Shown: piece by piece, positions 29,690 through 38,183 of the stretch | Layout of the letters: every line of letters begins with the position of its first letter | Numbering within the stretch: position 1 is the stretch's first letter | Assembly: GCA_949487135.1 (NCBI GenBank) | Contig: CATAJQ010000005.1 | Location: 1-43,849, forward strand | Length of the DNA: 43,849 nt | Source: Cellvibrionales bacterium UBA7375 | GTDB taxonomy: Bacteria > Pseudomonadota > Gammaproteobacteria > Pseudomonadales > Porticoccaceae | Direction: 5' to 3' | Notes under the pieces: generated by a model | Seen by the model: only the letters and a program-made list of their open reading frames with translations | What the model was told of the DNA's origin: nothing | Database searches by the model: none | Made by a program: the position numbers and the translations under genes

Positions 29690-30940
29690 ATGAAATCAAA
29701 TCTCCCACTCTACATTGGTATTCGATATGCCCTAAGTAAGCGCAAACAAGGTTTTTTGTCGTTTATCTCTGGGTTTTCATTTTGTGCCATGGCCCTTGGT
29801 GTCATGACTCTAATCATTGTGCTTTCGGTTATGAATGGTTTTGATCGTGAAATCAAACAGCGACTATTAAATGTAATCCCGCATGTAGCCCTAAAGAACA
29901 ATAACAGTATTAGCGCACAACAAATTGAACAGTTATCTCAGCAATTAACGGCCAGCGAGCCTCAAATTTCAGCGGTAATGCCAATTCTTGAAAACTATGC
30001 GATGTTGGCAAATAGTTCTCGCCAGCAGGCTGTGTTACTAAAGGGTATTGATACTGCTTGGCCATCGGCAGAATTATTATCGAAAAATATGTTGATGGGT
30101 AATGTATCCCTTTTGCAGCAACGAAAATTTGGCATATTACTGGGAAGTCAGGCGGCTCGTAAGCTCGGTGTTGGCGTGGGTGATTCTATTGAAGTGATAT
30201 TGCCAAAACTATTAGTAACGCCAATGGGAAGCTTCCCACGATTAAAAATGATGCAGGTGGTTGGTCTTTTTGAGGTCGGTGCTCAGGTTGATGCAACCAC
30301 TGCTTACATTCATGAGCGTGATGCACGAAAGCTGTTCCAGCTAGGTGATAATTACCAGGGCTTGCAGTTGGTGTTAGATGACCCTTTTTTAGCTCAAAGC
30401 GTTGTGAGTTCAATTGCATTAGATCTGCCTCAAGCTATCAAGGTTGAAAGTTGGGGTGATCAGATGGCTACCCTTTTTCAGGCCATGCGAATGGAAAAGT
30501 TAGTGGTCGGATTGCTGTTGTCGGCTATTATTGCGGTAGCAGCGTTTAATATCATTGCTTGCTTAGTGCTTATGGTTGCTGATAAACGAAAGGATATCGC
30601 GGTATTGAGAACACTGGGTGCTCGATCGGATCAAATTGTAAAAATATTTATTATTCAAGGCTCTACTATAGGAATAGTCGGTGTTGTATTGGGGCTGATA
30701 TTGGGTTGTGTTATGGCTGTTTTTATTGGTGATATTGTGTCTTTTATTGAGGCTGTTAGCGGCTCGCCTATTTTTGATCCGGCTGTTTATATGATCAATT
30801 CACTACCAAGCAAACTAGTATTTTCAGATATTGTACTGGTTGTGGTCGGGGCCTCTGCGCTGAGCATTTTATCCACTATTTATCCCGCTTGGCGTGCAGG
30901 TCAAGTATTGCCAGCGGAGGCATTGCGTTATGACCAGTAA
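29690..30940 (+). CDS. lolC: Lipoprotein-releasing ABC transporter permease LolC
   Basis: This membrane component of the LolCDE complex detaches lipoproteins from the inner membrane and hands them to LolA. It has an N-terminal helix (about 20-45) with the LolC/E hallmark LSVMNGFDRE, a large periplasmic domain, and three C-terminal FtsX-type helices (AAFNIIACLVLMVADKRKDIAVLRTLGA). The frame extends to TTG 29636; the ATG at 29690 (416 residues) gives the usual family start. It overlaps lolD by 11 bases. LolC versus LolE is assigned by gene order. Confidence 0.88.
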   Translation: MKSNLPLYIGIRYALSKRKQGFLSFISGFSFCAMALGVMTLIIVLSVMNGFDREIKQRLLNVIPHVALKNNNSISAQQIEQLSQQLTASEPQISAVMPILENYAMLANSSRQQAVLLKGIDTAWPSAELLSKNMLMGNVSLLQQRKFGILLGSQAARKLGVGVGDSIEVILPKLLVTPMGSFPRLKMMQVVGLFEVGAQVDATTAYIHERDARKLFQLGDNYQGLQLVLDDPFLAQSVVSSIALDLPQAIKVESWGDQMATLFQAMRMEKLVVGLLLSAIIAVAAFNIIACLVLMVADKRKDIAVLRTLGARSDQIVKIFIIQGSTIGIVGVVLGLILGCVMAVFIGDIVSFIEAVSGSPIFDPAVYMINSLPSKLVFSDIVLVVVGASALSILSTIYPAWRAGQVLPAEALRYDQ

Positions 30941-31622
30941 AGCTATATTGACGACAACAAATTTACAGCGTGATTATCAGCAGGGCGATTCAACGGATGT
31001 ACTGCGGGTTATTAAAGGTATCGACCTTGAAATAATGCAGGGTGAGAAACTGGCGATTGTCGGTGTTTCAGGTTCTGGTAAGTCAACGCTGTTAAATTTG
31101 ATGGGCGGGCTTGATGACCCTACCCAAGGCTCGGTTACACTCAATGGTAAGCAATGGTCAGATCTTGACCCCACACAGCGGGCAGCATGGCGCAATCAAC
31201 ATATAGGGTTTGTGTACCAATTCCATCATTTACTCGATGAGTTTAGTGCGCTTGAAAATGTCTGCTTGCCGAGTTTAATTGGCGGGGATACTAAACTGGG
31301 CGAAGCCTATGCAAAAGAGTTGTTAGAAAGAGTCGGATTAGCCGAAAGATTGCATCATCGTCCATCAGAACTCTCAGGTGGGGAGCGTCAGCGTGTTGCC
31401 ATAGCAAGAGCATTAGTCCGAAAACCCAGCCTAGTGCTAATGGACGAGCCAACAGGTAATCTAGATCCTAAAACAGCTGAATCGGTGTTAAAACTGCTTA
31501 TAGCCCTTAATAAAGAGTTAAATATTAGCTTTGTGGTTGTTACCCATGACCCACAGATAGCTAAGCGATTAGATCGAACTATCAGTCTGGTGGACGGTGT
31601 CTTGGGGCAAGATGTTGATTAA
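30930..31622 (+). CDS. lolD: Lipoprotein-releasing ABC transporter ATPase LolD
   Basis: The 230-residue ATPase of the LolCDE complex has Walker A GVSGSGKST, signature LSGGERQRVAIARAL, Walker B LVLMDEPTGNLD and the switch histidine in VVTHD. The open frame begins at 30894. The ATG at 30930 has GGAGG nine bases upstream and gives the usual length. It overlaps lolC and the downstream permease by 11 bases each, so the three genes are translationally coupled. Confidence 0.95.
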   Translation: MTSKAILTTTNLQRDYQQGDSTDVLRVIKGIDLEIMQGEKLAIVGVSGSGKSTLLNLMGGLDDPTQGSVTLNGKQWSDLDPTQRAAWRNQHIGFVYQFHHLLDEFSALENVCLPSLIGGDTKLGEAYAKELLERVGLAERLHHRPSELSGGERQRVAIARALVRKPSLVLMDEPTGNLDPKTAESVLKLLIALNKELNISFVVVTHDPQIAKRLDRTISLVDGVLGQDVD

Positions 31623-32838
31623 AAATCTTTCTCTATTGATCGGGCTAAGGTATTTCTCGTCGGGTGGTCGCAATAGTCGATTAGTATCCTTTATCTCGCT
31701 GTTAGCACTGTCGGGTTTATCCTTGGGTGTCGCTTTGCTAATTTTGGTTTTGTCGGTCATGAATGGTTTTGATCGGGAAATGCGCGAACATATATTATCT
31801 GTTGTGCCACATGTGCAAGTTACCAACCCCGACTCTGTTGGCGATTGGCAGTCTCAGCGTGAACTTATAGCCACTGTGCCTAATGTAGTCGAAGTGACGC
31901 CATTTAATCAGGCTGAAGGGATTATTTTTTCCAATAACAATACTCGACCAATACAGCTTTTGGGGCTAGATCATGCGGTGTTGCCCGAGGGTTTTGAGGC
32001 TATCCTTAAGTCGGCAACTTTAACTGTTCCCGCCGATGGTGAACTATTGTTGGCTAAGCCTATTATCGATTCTCTCGATTTAAGACTAGGACAAAGTATT
32101 AACCTAATTTTACCCTCAGAAAATAGCAGGCAGGCAAGGTTAGTTACTTTGGTTTTAACCGGTGTTTTTGCTACCAGAACTGAGGTAGATCAAATACTGG
32201 GTATTGTCTCGCTAAAACAGGCGGCTCTTATGGCGGGTAATGCAGAGGCTGTGTACGGTTTTAGAGTTCAATTAGCCGATCTTTTTCAGTCAAGAATTAC
32301 AGCCCATCGCATTTTAACTCAGCTTGATTTTGGTTTTAACGCAATAGATTGGACTCAAACTCATGGTAATCTCTACCAAGCCATTCAGCTTTCTAGAAAT
32401 ATGGTTGGGTTATTGGTGTTTCTAGTTGTTGGTATAGCTGCATTTAATGTGATCTCTATGCTGATGATGATGGTGCTCAAAAAGCGCAGGCATATCGCCA
32501 TCTTACAAACTATGGGCGTGTCTCAGCAGCAGGTTGTTAATATTTTCCTTATTCAGGGTTTATTGATAGCGCTGCTTGGTATATCTCTGGGTGTGGTGCT
32601 TGGGTTATTAGGCTGTTACTGGGTTGCAGACTTAGTCGCGGTGGTTGAAGCCATTGTGGGTGCTCAGTTACTTAATACTGCGATTTATCCCATCGATTAT
32701 GTGCCAGTCGATTTAAGGCTAGGGGATGTGTTGTTTGTCGCCTTGTCCGCATTGGCACTAACATTATTGGCAACAGTTTACCCTGCGATAAAAGCCGGTA
32801 AGACGGTACCTGCACAGGCTTTGATGTACGATAGCTAA
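31612..32838 (+). CDS. lolE: Lipoprotein-releasing ABC transporter permease LolE
   Basis: This second permease of the Lol system is homologous to the first: LSVMNGFDREMREHIL near the N terminus and AAFNVISMLMMMVLKKRRHIAILQTMG in the C-terminal FtsX region. The ATG at 31612 (408 residues) is preceded by TTGGGGC; a GTG at 31597 is an alternative. Its stop shares four bases with the convergent DUF2062 gene. The order lolC-lolD-lolE matches other gammaproteobacteria. Confidence 0.88.
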   Translation: MLIKNLSLLIGLRYFSSGGRNSRLVSFISLLALSGLSLGVALLILVLSVMNGFDREMREHILSVVPHVQVTNPDSVGDWQSQRELIATVPNVVEVTPFNQAEGIIFSNNNTRPIQLLGLDHAVLPEGFEAILKSATLTVPADGELLLAKPIIDSLDLRLGQSINLILPSENSRQARLVTLVLTGVFATRTEVDQILGIVSLKQAALMAGNAEAVYGFRVQLADLFQSRITAHRILTQLDFGFNAIDWTQTHGNLYQAIQLSRNMVGLLVFLVVGIAAFNVISMLMMMVLKKRRHIAILQTMGVSQQQVVNIFLIQGLLIALLGISLGVVLGLLGCYWVADLVAVVEAIVGAQLLNTAIYPIDYVPVDLRLGDVLFVALSALALTLLATVYPAIKAGKTVPAQALMYDS

Positions 32839-33368
32839 GGTTTTTTGCCAATTTTACTGCGCTTTTCTTTACGGTCTTGCCAGTTCTTCAGTACCTTCCA
32901 GCGCCATAGTTGAAATATTGCATAGTAACTGACGGCAGATAAGACAGTGCCGCATATAAGACTGCCTAAAAGAAGCGGTTTTAACACATCTGAACCAAGA
33001 CTCTTAAACCACTGCCAATCCATTTGAGCCGAAAACTGTATAGCTTGCGTATCCAAAATGCTTGAGCCGAGCTGATAAGTTAGAAAAAACATTGGTGGAA
33101 TAGTCACTGGGTTGCTAATCCAAATCAAAATAATGCCAATGGGTAAGTTAGCGCCCAACCAATAGCACAGCAAAACAGCAATTAAAGTTTGTCCTGGGAT
33201 TGGCAGAAAGGCGCAAAATATACCAATGGCAAAGGCTAGAGAGACTGAATGCCGATTAATATGGAATAAATTGGGGTCCATGGCCAGTGACCTTATCCAT
33301 CGCAAAGAGGGTTTGCTCAACAAGGTATTGATATCGGGTAGTACGCGATGAATCGTTTTTCTTGGCAT
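32835..33368 (-). CDS. DUF2062 membrane protein
   Basis: The 177-residue protein has the DUF2062 core: HSVSLAFAIGIFCAFLPIPGQTL, then NLPIGIILIWISNPVT. There are about three membrane helices (about 43-72, 75-95 and 130-155) and a basic C-terminal tail. Family members are inner-membrane proteins of unknown role, often near lol or comEC genes in this clade. No clear ribosome site precedes the ATG. Confidence 0.85.
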   Translation of the reverse strand: MPRKTIHRVLPDINTLLSKPSLRWIRSLAMDPNLFHINRHSVSLAFAIGIFCAFLPIPGQTLIAVLLCYWLGANLPIGIILIWISNPVTIPPMFFLTYQLGSSILDTQAIQFSAQMDWQWFKSLGSDVLKPLLLGSLICGTVLSAVSYYAIFQLWRWKVLKNWQDRKEKRSKIGKKP

Positions 33369-33446
33369 AGTTATGGCTAACAGTTTAGATGTATTTAAGT
33401 TTATGTCGATTATTACTCTGAGTCACTACCTTTCGCGTCATAATGG

Positions 33447-33475
33447 CGGACAGATAATAGCAAGCAGGCTACAAT
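33447..33475 (+). promoter_or_regulatory. Candidate sigma-70 promoter of yadGH-queF
   Basis: CGGACA (33447-33452) and TACAAT (33470-33475) are separated by 17 bases, about 30 bases ahead of the first gene start. The -10 matches five of six and the -35 four of six consensus bases. Confidence 0.5.
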
Positions 33476-33506
33476 AGATGCATACTTTAAATTATAGACG
33501 CAGAGA

Positions 33507-34472
33507 TTGAATTCATTGAAAAACCCTCAAAGTCGTGCTCTTCAAATAGAGAACTTAGCGAAAACATATGACAATAACTTTAAAGCCCTAAAGGGAATTG
33601 ACCTTGAGGTCAAAGAAGGTGACTTTTTTGCGCTTCTAGGTCCCAATGGCGCTGGAAAGTCGACCACTATTGGTATTATTTGCTCTCTGGTTAGAAAATC
33701 TAGCGGTAGGGTCAAAATCTTCGGTATAGATATAGATGAGGATTTTAGTGCAGCTAAGCAGTTCGTAGGCGTTGTCCCTCAAGAGTTTAATTTTAATCAA
33801 TTTGAAAAGCCTATAGATATCCTTATTACTCAGGCCGGCTATTACGGTATTCCTGTACCTGTTGCCACCGAGCGCGCTCACAAATACCTAAAGCAGTTAG
33901 GTTTATGGGAAAAGCACAATGTACCCTCTAGAAGTCTTTCTGGAGGAATGAAGCGGCGCTTAATGATTGCGCGGGCTTTAATTCACGAGCCTAAATTATT
34001 GGTGCTAGACGAGCCGACTGCGGGTGTTGATATTGAATTAAGGCGATCGATGTGGAGCTTTTTAGAGGACATTAATCGACAGGGTACTACCATTATTCTA
34101 ACCACTCATTATCTTGAAGAAGCTGAGCGCTTATGCCGCAATATTGCCATTATAGATAAGGGTAAGATTGTTAAAAATACCAGTGTTAAAAACTTAATAA
34201 AGCAGCTTAATAAAGAAACCTTTATCCTTGATTTAAAAGGCGAAATTAATAATATAAATACACTTGATGGCTATCCATTAACCATGGTCGACAGCAGTAC
34301 TTTAGAGGTTTCTATCGATAAAGATCAATCCCTCAATCAGCTATTTAATCACCTGAGTACTGAGGGTATTGAGATTATCAGTATGCGCAATAAGGCGAAT
34401 CGTTTGGAAGAACTATTTATTGATATGGTGGAAAAAAATCTTACGGAAAATGAGGATGCTGATAATGGATAA
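33507..34472 (+). CDS. yadG: ABC transporter ATP-binding protein (YadG-like)
   Basis: The 321-residue ATPase has Walker A LGPNGAGKST, Q-loop PQEFNFNQF, signature SLSGGMKRRLMIARAL, Walker B LLVLDEPTAGVD and switch THYLEEAERLC. The run GVDIELRRSMW and the C-terminal ISMRNKANRLEEL match E. coli YadG closely. The substrate is unknown; the family belongs to ABC-2 exporters. The start is a TTG at 33507; a second TTG at 33516 is equally possible, both with weak GCAGAG upstream. It overlaps the permease gene by eight bases. Confidence 0.88.
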   Translation: MNSLKNPQSRALQIENLAKTYDNNFKALKGIDLEVKEGDFFALLGPNGAGKSTTIGIICSLVRKSSGRVKIFGIDIDEDFSAAKQFVGVVPQEFNFNQFEKPIDILITQAGYYGIPVPVATERAHKYLKQLGLWEKHNVPSRSLSGGMKRRLMIARALIHEPKLLVLDEPTAGVDIELRRSMWSFLEDINRQGTTIILTTHYLEEAERLCRNIAIIDKGKIVKNTSVKNLIKQLNKETFILDLKGEINNINTLDGYPLTMVDSSTLEVSIDKDQSLNQLFNHLSTEGIEIISMRNKANRLEELFIDMVEKNLTENEDADNG

Positions 34473-35238
34473 TCAAAAAAAATGGATTGCGTTTACAACC
34501 ATCGTGCGCCGTGAAATTCGTCGTTTTATGCGAATTTGGCCGCAAACATTGGTGCCGCCAGTGATAACAATGGCGTTGTATTTTGTGATTTTTGGAAAAT
34601 TAGTTGGTTCACGCATAGGTGAAATGTCTTCATTGCCCTATATACAGTTTGTTGCGCCGGGCCTAATAATGATGTCTGTTATCACTAATTCCTATTCTAA
34701 TGTAGTGTCTTCATTCTTTGGTTCAAAATTTCAGAGCAATATAGAAGAGTTGCTTGTTTCGCCAACCCCTAATTGGATTATTCTACTTGGTTATATTGTT
34801 GGAGGCATGGCTCGCGGGCTTGGTGTAGGTTTAATTGTCACTATATTGTCGGTTTATTTTGCCGACTTCAGTTTATACAGTGTGCCGGTAACCATTGCTA
34901 TTGTCTTGATGACATCGCTGATGTTTTCACTGGCCGGTTTAATTAATGCCATCTTTGCATCCAGTTTTGACGATATTTCAATTATTCCAACCTTTGTTTT
35001 AACCCCTCTAATCTACCTGGGCGGTGTGTTTTACTCGATTGAGCTTTTAACCGGCTTTTGGAAGTCCTTAACCCTTTTAAACCCAATACTTTATATGGTT
35101 AATGCCTTTCGTTATGGCATGGTTGGTATAACTGATATAAATATTGCTGGATCTTTCGCTATGGTAGGGCTGTTCTCAGCTGTATTGTTTTTTGTCGCAC
35201 TTTGGTTGCTTGAAAAAGGCTCGAGGTTACGAAGTTAA
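34465..35238 (+). CDS. yadH: ABC-2 type transporter permease (YadH-like)
   Basis: The 257-residue permease has six hydrophobic helices. The family segments FMRIWPQTLVPPVITMALYF, FVAPGLIMMSVITNSY, NIEELLVSPTP and FVLTPLIYLGGVFYS match E. coli YadH. The open frame extends upstream to 34369 inside yadG; the ATG at 34465 with GAGG nine bases before it gives the family length. It is translationally coupled to yadG and, through a TAATG overlap, to queF. Confidence 0.9.
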   Translation: MDNQKKWIAFTTIVRREIRRFMRIWPQTLVPPVITMALYFVIFGKLVGSRIGEMSSLPYIQFVAPGLIMMSVITNSYSNVVSSFFGSKFQSNIEELLVSPTPNWIILLGYIVGGMARGLGVGLIVTILSVYFADFSLYSVPVTIAIVLMTSLMFSLAGLINAIFASSFDDISIIPTFVLTPLIYLGGVFYSIELLTGFWKSLTLLNPILYMVNAFRYGMVGITDINIAGSFAMVGLFSAVLFFVALWLLEKGSRLRS

Positions 35239-36062
35239 TGAGTGATTACACATTTACTGAACTTGGAAAGGAAACGCGTTATAGCGATAGCTATGACCCT
35301 AATCTACTTTGCCCTATACCCAGAGTAAAGGCTCGGCAAGCTGAACAGCCATCTCAAACTTTGCCTTTTATCGGAGTAGATGTTTGGACTGCCTACGAAC
35401 TGTCTTGGCTTAACCTCGATGGGTTGCCGCAAATTGCCATTGTTGAATTTATGGTCCCCTGTGACAGTGACTCTATTGTCGAGTCAAAGTCTTTTAAGCT
35501 GTATTTAAATTCATTTATACAGACTAAATTTGCTTCGATGGAGTCTGTCCATTCTAATTTGGTTAAAGACTTATCGGCTGCAACTGGCGCTACTGTTGAG
35601 GTTACCCTTTATGAGATATCTGAATATCAGGGCATACAGCCTATTGGCGAGCCTCAAGGGTACTGTATTGACCGACAACCCATAGTGATCGACACCTATA
35701 TTCCGGACTCGACCTTATTGACGACAGAGAGCGATGCGCAGGTTAATGAAACTATTTACTCGCATTTACTGAAAACAAATTGCCCGGTTACTGATCAACC
35801 CGATTGGGCGTCGATTTATATTTTTTATAAGGGCGCGAAGATAGATCAGGCGAGTTTACTTAAATATATAGTCTCTTATCGACAGCATCAGGATTTTCAT
35901 GAGCAATGTGTTGAGCAAATATTTATAGATATTATGTCATCATGTTCACCTACTGAGCTTTCGGTTTATGCGCGTTATATGCGCCGCGGAGGGTTGGATA
36001 TCAACCCATTCAGAAGCACTCACTCGCTTCGTCCCCCGCTGTTTAGGCAGGTGCGCCAATAA
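35238..36062 (+). CDS. queF: NADPH-dependent 7-cyano-7-deazaguanine reductase QueF
   Basis: QueF reduces preQ0 to preQ1 in queuosine biosynthesis for tRNA modification. The long (E. coli-type) form has 274 residues. The catalytic cysteine is Cys182 and the acid Asp189 in NCPVTDQPDW. The QueF substrate segment ESKSFKLYLNSF lies in the first half. The start ATG overlaps the yadH stop by one base, so it is likely translated from the transporter mRNA. No other queuosine gene is in the window. The stop directly abuts that of the convergent LysR gene. Confidence 0.95.
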   Translation: MSDYTFTELGKETRYSDSYDPNLLCPIPRVKARQAEQPSQTLPFIGVDVWTAYELSWLNLDGLPQIAIVEFMVPCDSDSIVESKSFKLYLNSFIQTKFASMESVHSNLVKDLSAATGATVEVTLYEISEYQGIQPIGEPQGYCIDRQPIVIDTYIPDSTLLTTESDAQVNETIYSHLLKTNCPVTDQPDWASIYIFYKGAKIDQASLLKYIVSYRQHQDFHEQCVEQIFIDIMSSCSPTELSVYARYMRRGGLDINPFRSTHSLRPPLFRQVRQ

Positions 36063-36917
36063 TCAGGCAAGGCTGGTGCGTAAAAACTCGGCAAGTAGAT
36101 CAATGGCTTGATTCTTGGTGTTTTTGCGAACATTTAACAGACTTATTCCGACAGTTCCAAGATCTGGATAGCGCTGAGAGTTAGGGATAATTTTCAGGTT
36201 TTCTGGCACTGTGCTTTTTGCCAAAACGGTAACCCCAAGTCCTTCATGAATAGCGTATTGAATGCCAGTTAGATCGGGTATGTTATATACGATCTGCCAG
36301 GGTTGTTTAATCTTATTCAGAACCCTAATAGCTCTTTGGCGATAAATACAGCCCTCTGGAGCTACTATCAGTGGAACCGGTGGTGGTTTTTGTGCATTGT
36401 ATTCTGACCCGGAAACCCAGACTAAATTATCCGTTTTTACCAAATTTTCCGACTCTTCTAAGGGGTTATTTTGTAGTGCCAAAATCAAGTCATGAGCGGC
36501 TTTTCCAGACCGCGATAATAGAGTTTTACTCAGCTCACAATTGACTTCGAGAGTAACGTTAGGATATGCCTTGGCAAAGCGACCCACAATTTTGGGTAAT
36601 AGAATTGTGGCGAACTCACTGGGAATACCTAGGCGAACCTTGCCCATAACCGTGCTTTTAGTACATTCACTGACGGCTAGATCGTTTAGTGAAAGAATTT
36701 GCTTGGCATAGTCAAAGAACGTTTCGCCAGCTATGGTAAGAGCGAGGTTTTTTCCATCTCTTACCAGAAGTGCTTCATCTAACATACTCTCAAGCCTATT
36801 TATCTGTAGGCTTATAGCAGGCTGTGTTCGGCCAAGAAGTTCACCGGCTTTGGTGAAGCTATTAAACTCCACAACAGTGACAAAAGCGCGCAGTAAATCC
36901 ATGGGTAAATTTTTCAT
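36063..36917 (-). CDS. LysR-family transcriptional regulator (LrhA-like)
   Basis: The 284-residue regulator has an N-terminal winged helix-turn-helix (about 4-62: LLRAFVTVVEFNSFTKAGELLGRTQPA is its start). It has a short linker helix and a substrate-binding domain of normal size. The N-terminal pattern 'DLLRAFVxVVExxSFTKAxxxxxRTQPAxSLQ' is closer to LrhA/HexA-type regulators than to GcvA. It diverges from gcvT across 129 bases, the usual layout for a LysR protein controlling its neighbour, but control of glycine cleavage is only a guess. Confidence 0.85.
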   Translation of the reverse strand: MKNLPMDLLRAFVTVVEFNSFTKAGELLGRTQPAISLQINRLESMLDEALLVRDGKNLALTIAGETFFDYAKQILSLNDLAVSECTKSTVMGKVRLGIPSEFATILLPKIVGRFAKAYPNVTLEVNCELSKTLLSRSGKAAHDLILALQNNPLEESENLVKTDNLVWVSGSEYNAQKPPPVPLIVAPEGCIYRQRAIRVLNKIKQPWQIVYNIPDLTGIQYAIHEGLGVTVLAKSTVPENLKIIPNSQRYPDLGTVGISLLNVRKNTKNQAIDLLAEFLRTSLA

Positions 36918-36919
36918 AT

Positions 36920-36942
36920 ATTAGATGCTTTTTTCGGCTAAT
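36920..36942. promoter_or_regulatory. Possible LysR-type operator
   Basis: The inverted repeat ATTAG-N13-CTAAT lies just before the LysR start, in the divergent region shared with gcvT. It is A/T-rich and short, so it could be chance. Confidence 0.25.
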
Positions 36943-37046
36943 CTAGGTATTTATAAAATTTATGGAATCATTATATCTATTAATTTAACTTATTGCATAT
37001 CTCGCTTTATTATTTGCTTATTCCTAAGCCAATTTGCGCTAATTTT

Positions 37047-38168
37047 ATGTCGACATCAGAGCAGCCAAAAAATACCCAATTTCACGATTATCATATCGAG
37101 GCGGGTGGCAAAATGGTTCCCTTTGCGGGGTACTCAATGCCAATCAACTATGCCGGTGGGATTATGGAAGAGCATCGGCATACTCGTGACGCAGTCGGTC
37201 TGTTTGATGTATCCCATATGGGGCAGGTGATTATTCGTGGTTCCAATGCGGTTGAACAACTTGAAAAGCTTATGCCCCTTGATTTGCAGCAACTTGCTGT
37301 CAATAACATGACCTACAGCACGCTTATCAATGAGCAGGGTGGCATCCTTGATGATTTGATAATTACCCGCTGGGATGAACAGACCTTTTTTGTGGTCGTT
37401 AACGCGGCTTGTAAGGTGCAAGATATTCATCACTTTCGAGATTACCTTACAGGTTCGGAAATTATTGAACTCGAAGATCAAGGCTTGCTAGCGCTTCAGG
37501 GGCCATTGGCGGTTGATGTTCTGGCAAAGTTGGCACCTCAGATGTCTGATCTACATTTTATGCAAGGTTGCTCGGTCAAGATTGATAATTGCCATTGCTT
37601 TGTTACAAGGTCTGGTTACACCGGTGAGGATGGTTTTGAGATATCGATCAGACCTGAAGATTGCTCCTCAGTGGCCAATGCTCTACTCGCCGACTCATCC
37701 GTTCGTTGGATTGGCTTAGGAGCGCGTGACTCTCTTCGATTAGAGGCTGGTTTATGCCTTTATGGCCATGATATGAATCAACAAACAACCCCAGTCGAAG
37801 CAAGCCTTGTATGGAGTATCAATAAATCTCGCCGTAGCGGCGGGCCAAAGCAGGGCGGTTTCTTGGGCTCGCAGGCCGTGCTAAATCATATTGATCATGG
37901 TGCTTCACAAAAACGTGTTGGCTTTATGATCGAGGGTCGTGCACCAGTTCGAGAGGGCGCCGAAATTGTCGATCAACAGGGCATGGTTATAGGTGCTATT
38001 ACCAGTGGTGGCTTTTCACCCAGCTTGCAAAAGCCAATCGCAATGGGCTATGTGAAATCAGAATATTCAACAGTAGGTACCAAGGTTAATGCAATGGTTC
38101 GAGGCAAGTCGCGTCCACTTGTTGTCTGCTCAATGCCATTTGTACCCCAGCAATATTATCGAGGATAA
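37047..38168 (+). CDS. gcvT: Glycine cleavage system T protein (aminomethyltransferase)
   Basis: The 373-residue tetrahydrofolate-dependent T protein releases ammonia from the aminomethyl-lipoyl H protein and forms methylene-THF. Recognisable segments: MVPFAGYSMPINY near the start, VGLFDVSHMGQ, RSGYTGEDGFEIS and GLGARDSLRLEAGLCLYGHD. The frame runs upstream to 36993; the ATG at 37047 gives the usual N terminus though no good ribosome site precedes it. gcvP follows after 15 bases. gcvH, usually between or beside these genes, is missing here. Confidence 0.94.
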   Translation: MSTSEQPKNTQFHDYHIEAGGKMVPFAGYSMPINYAGGIMEEHRHTRDAVGLFDVSHMGQVIIRGSNAVEQLEKLMPLDLQQLAVNNMTYSTLINEQGGILDDLIITRWDEQTFFVVVNAACKVQDIHHFRDYLTGSEIIELEDQGLLALQGPLAVDVLAKLAPQMSDLHFMQGCSVKIDNCHCFVTRSGYTGEDGFEISIRPEDCSSVANALLADSSVRWIGLGARDSLRLEAGLCLYGHDMNQQTTPVEASLVWSINKSRRSGGPKQGGFLGSQAVLNHIDHGASQKRVGFMIEGRAPVREGAEIVDQQGMVIGAITSGGFSPSLQKPIAMGYVKSEYSTVGTKVNAMVRGKSRPLVVCSMPFVPQQYYRG

Positions 38169-38183
38169 CTCAGGAGAAGTTAG

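Noticed and set aside
36063-36917. LysR regulator as GcvA
   Set aside because: The N-terminal pattern does not match GcvA and looks closer to LrhA/HexA-type proteins.
36918-37046. Glycine riboswitch upstream of gcvT
   Set aside because: The 129-base AT-rich gap shows no tandem aptamer-like structure and is too short for the usual tandem riboswitch plus promoter.
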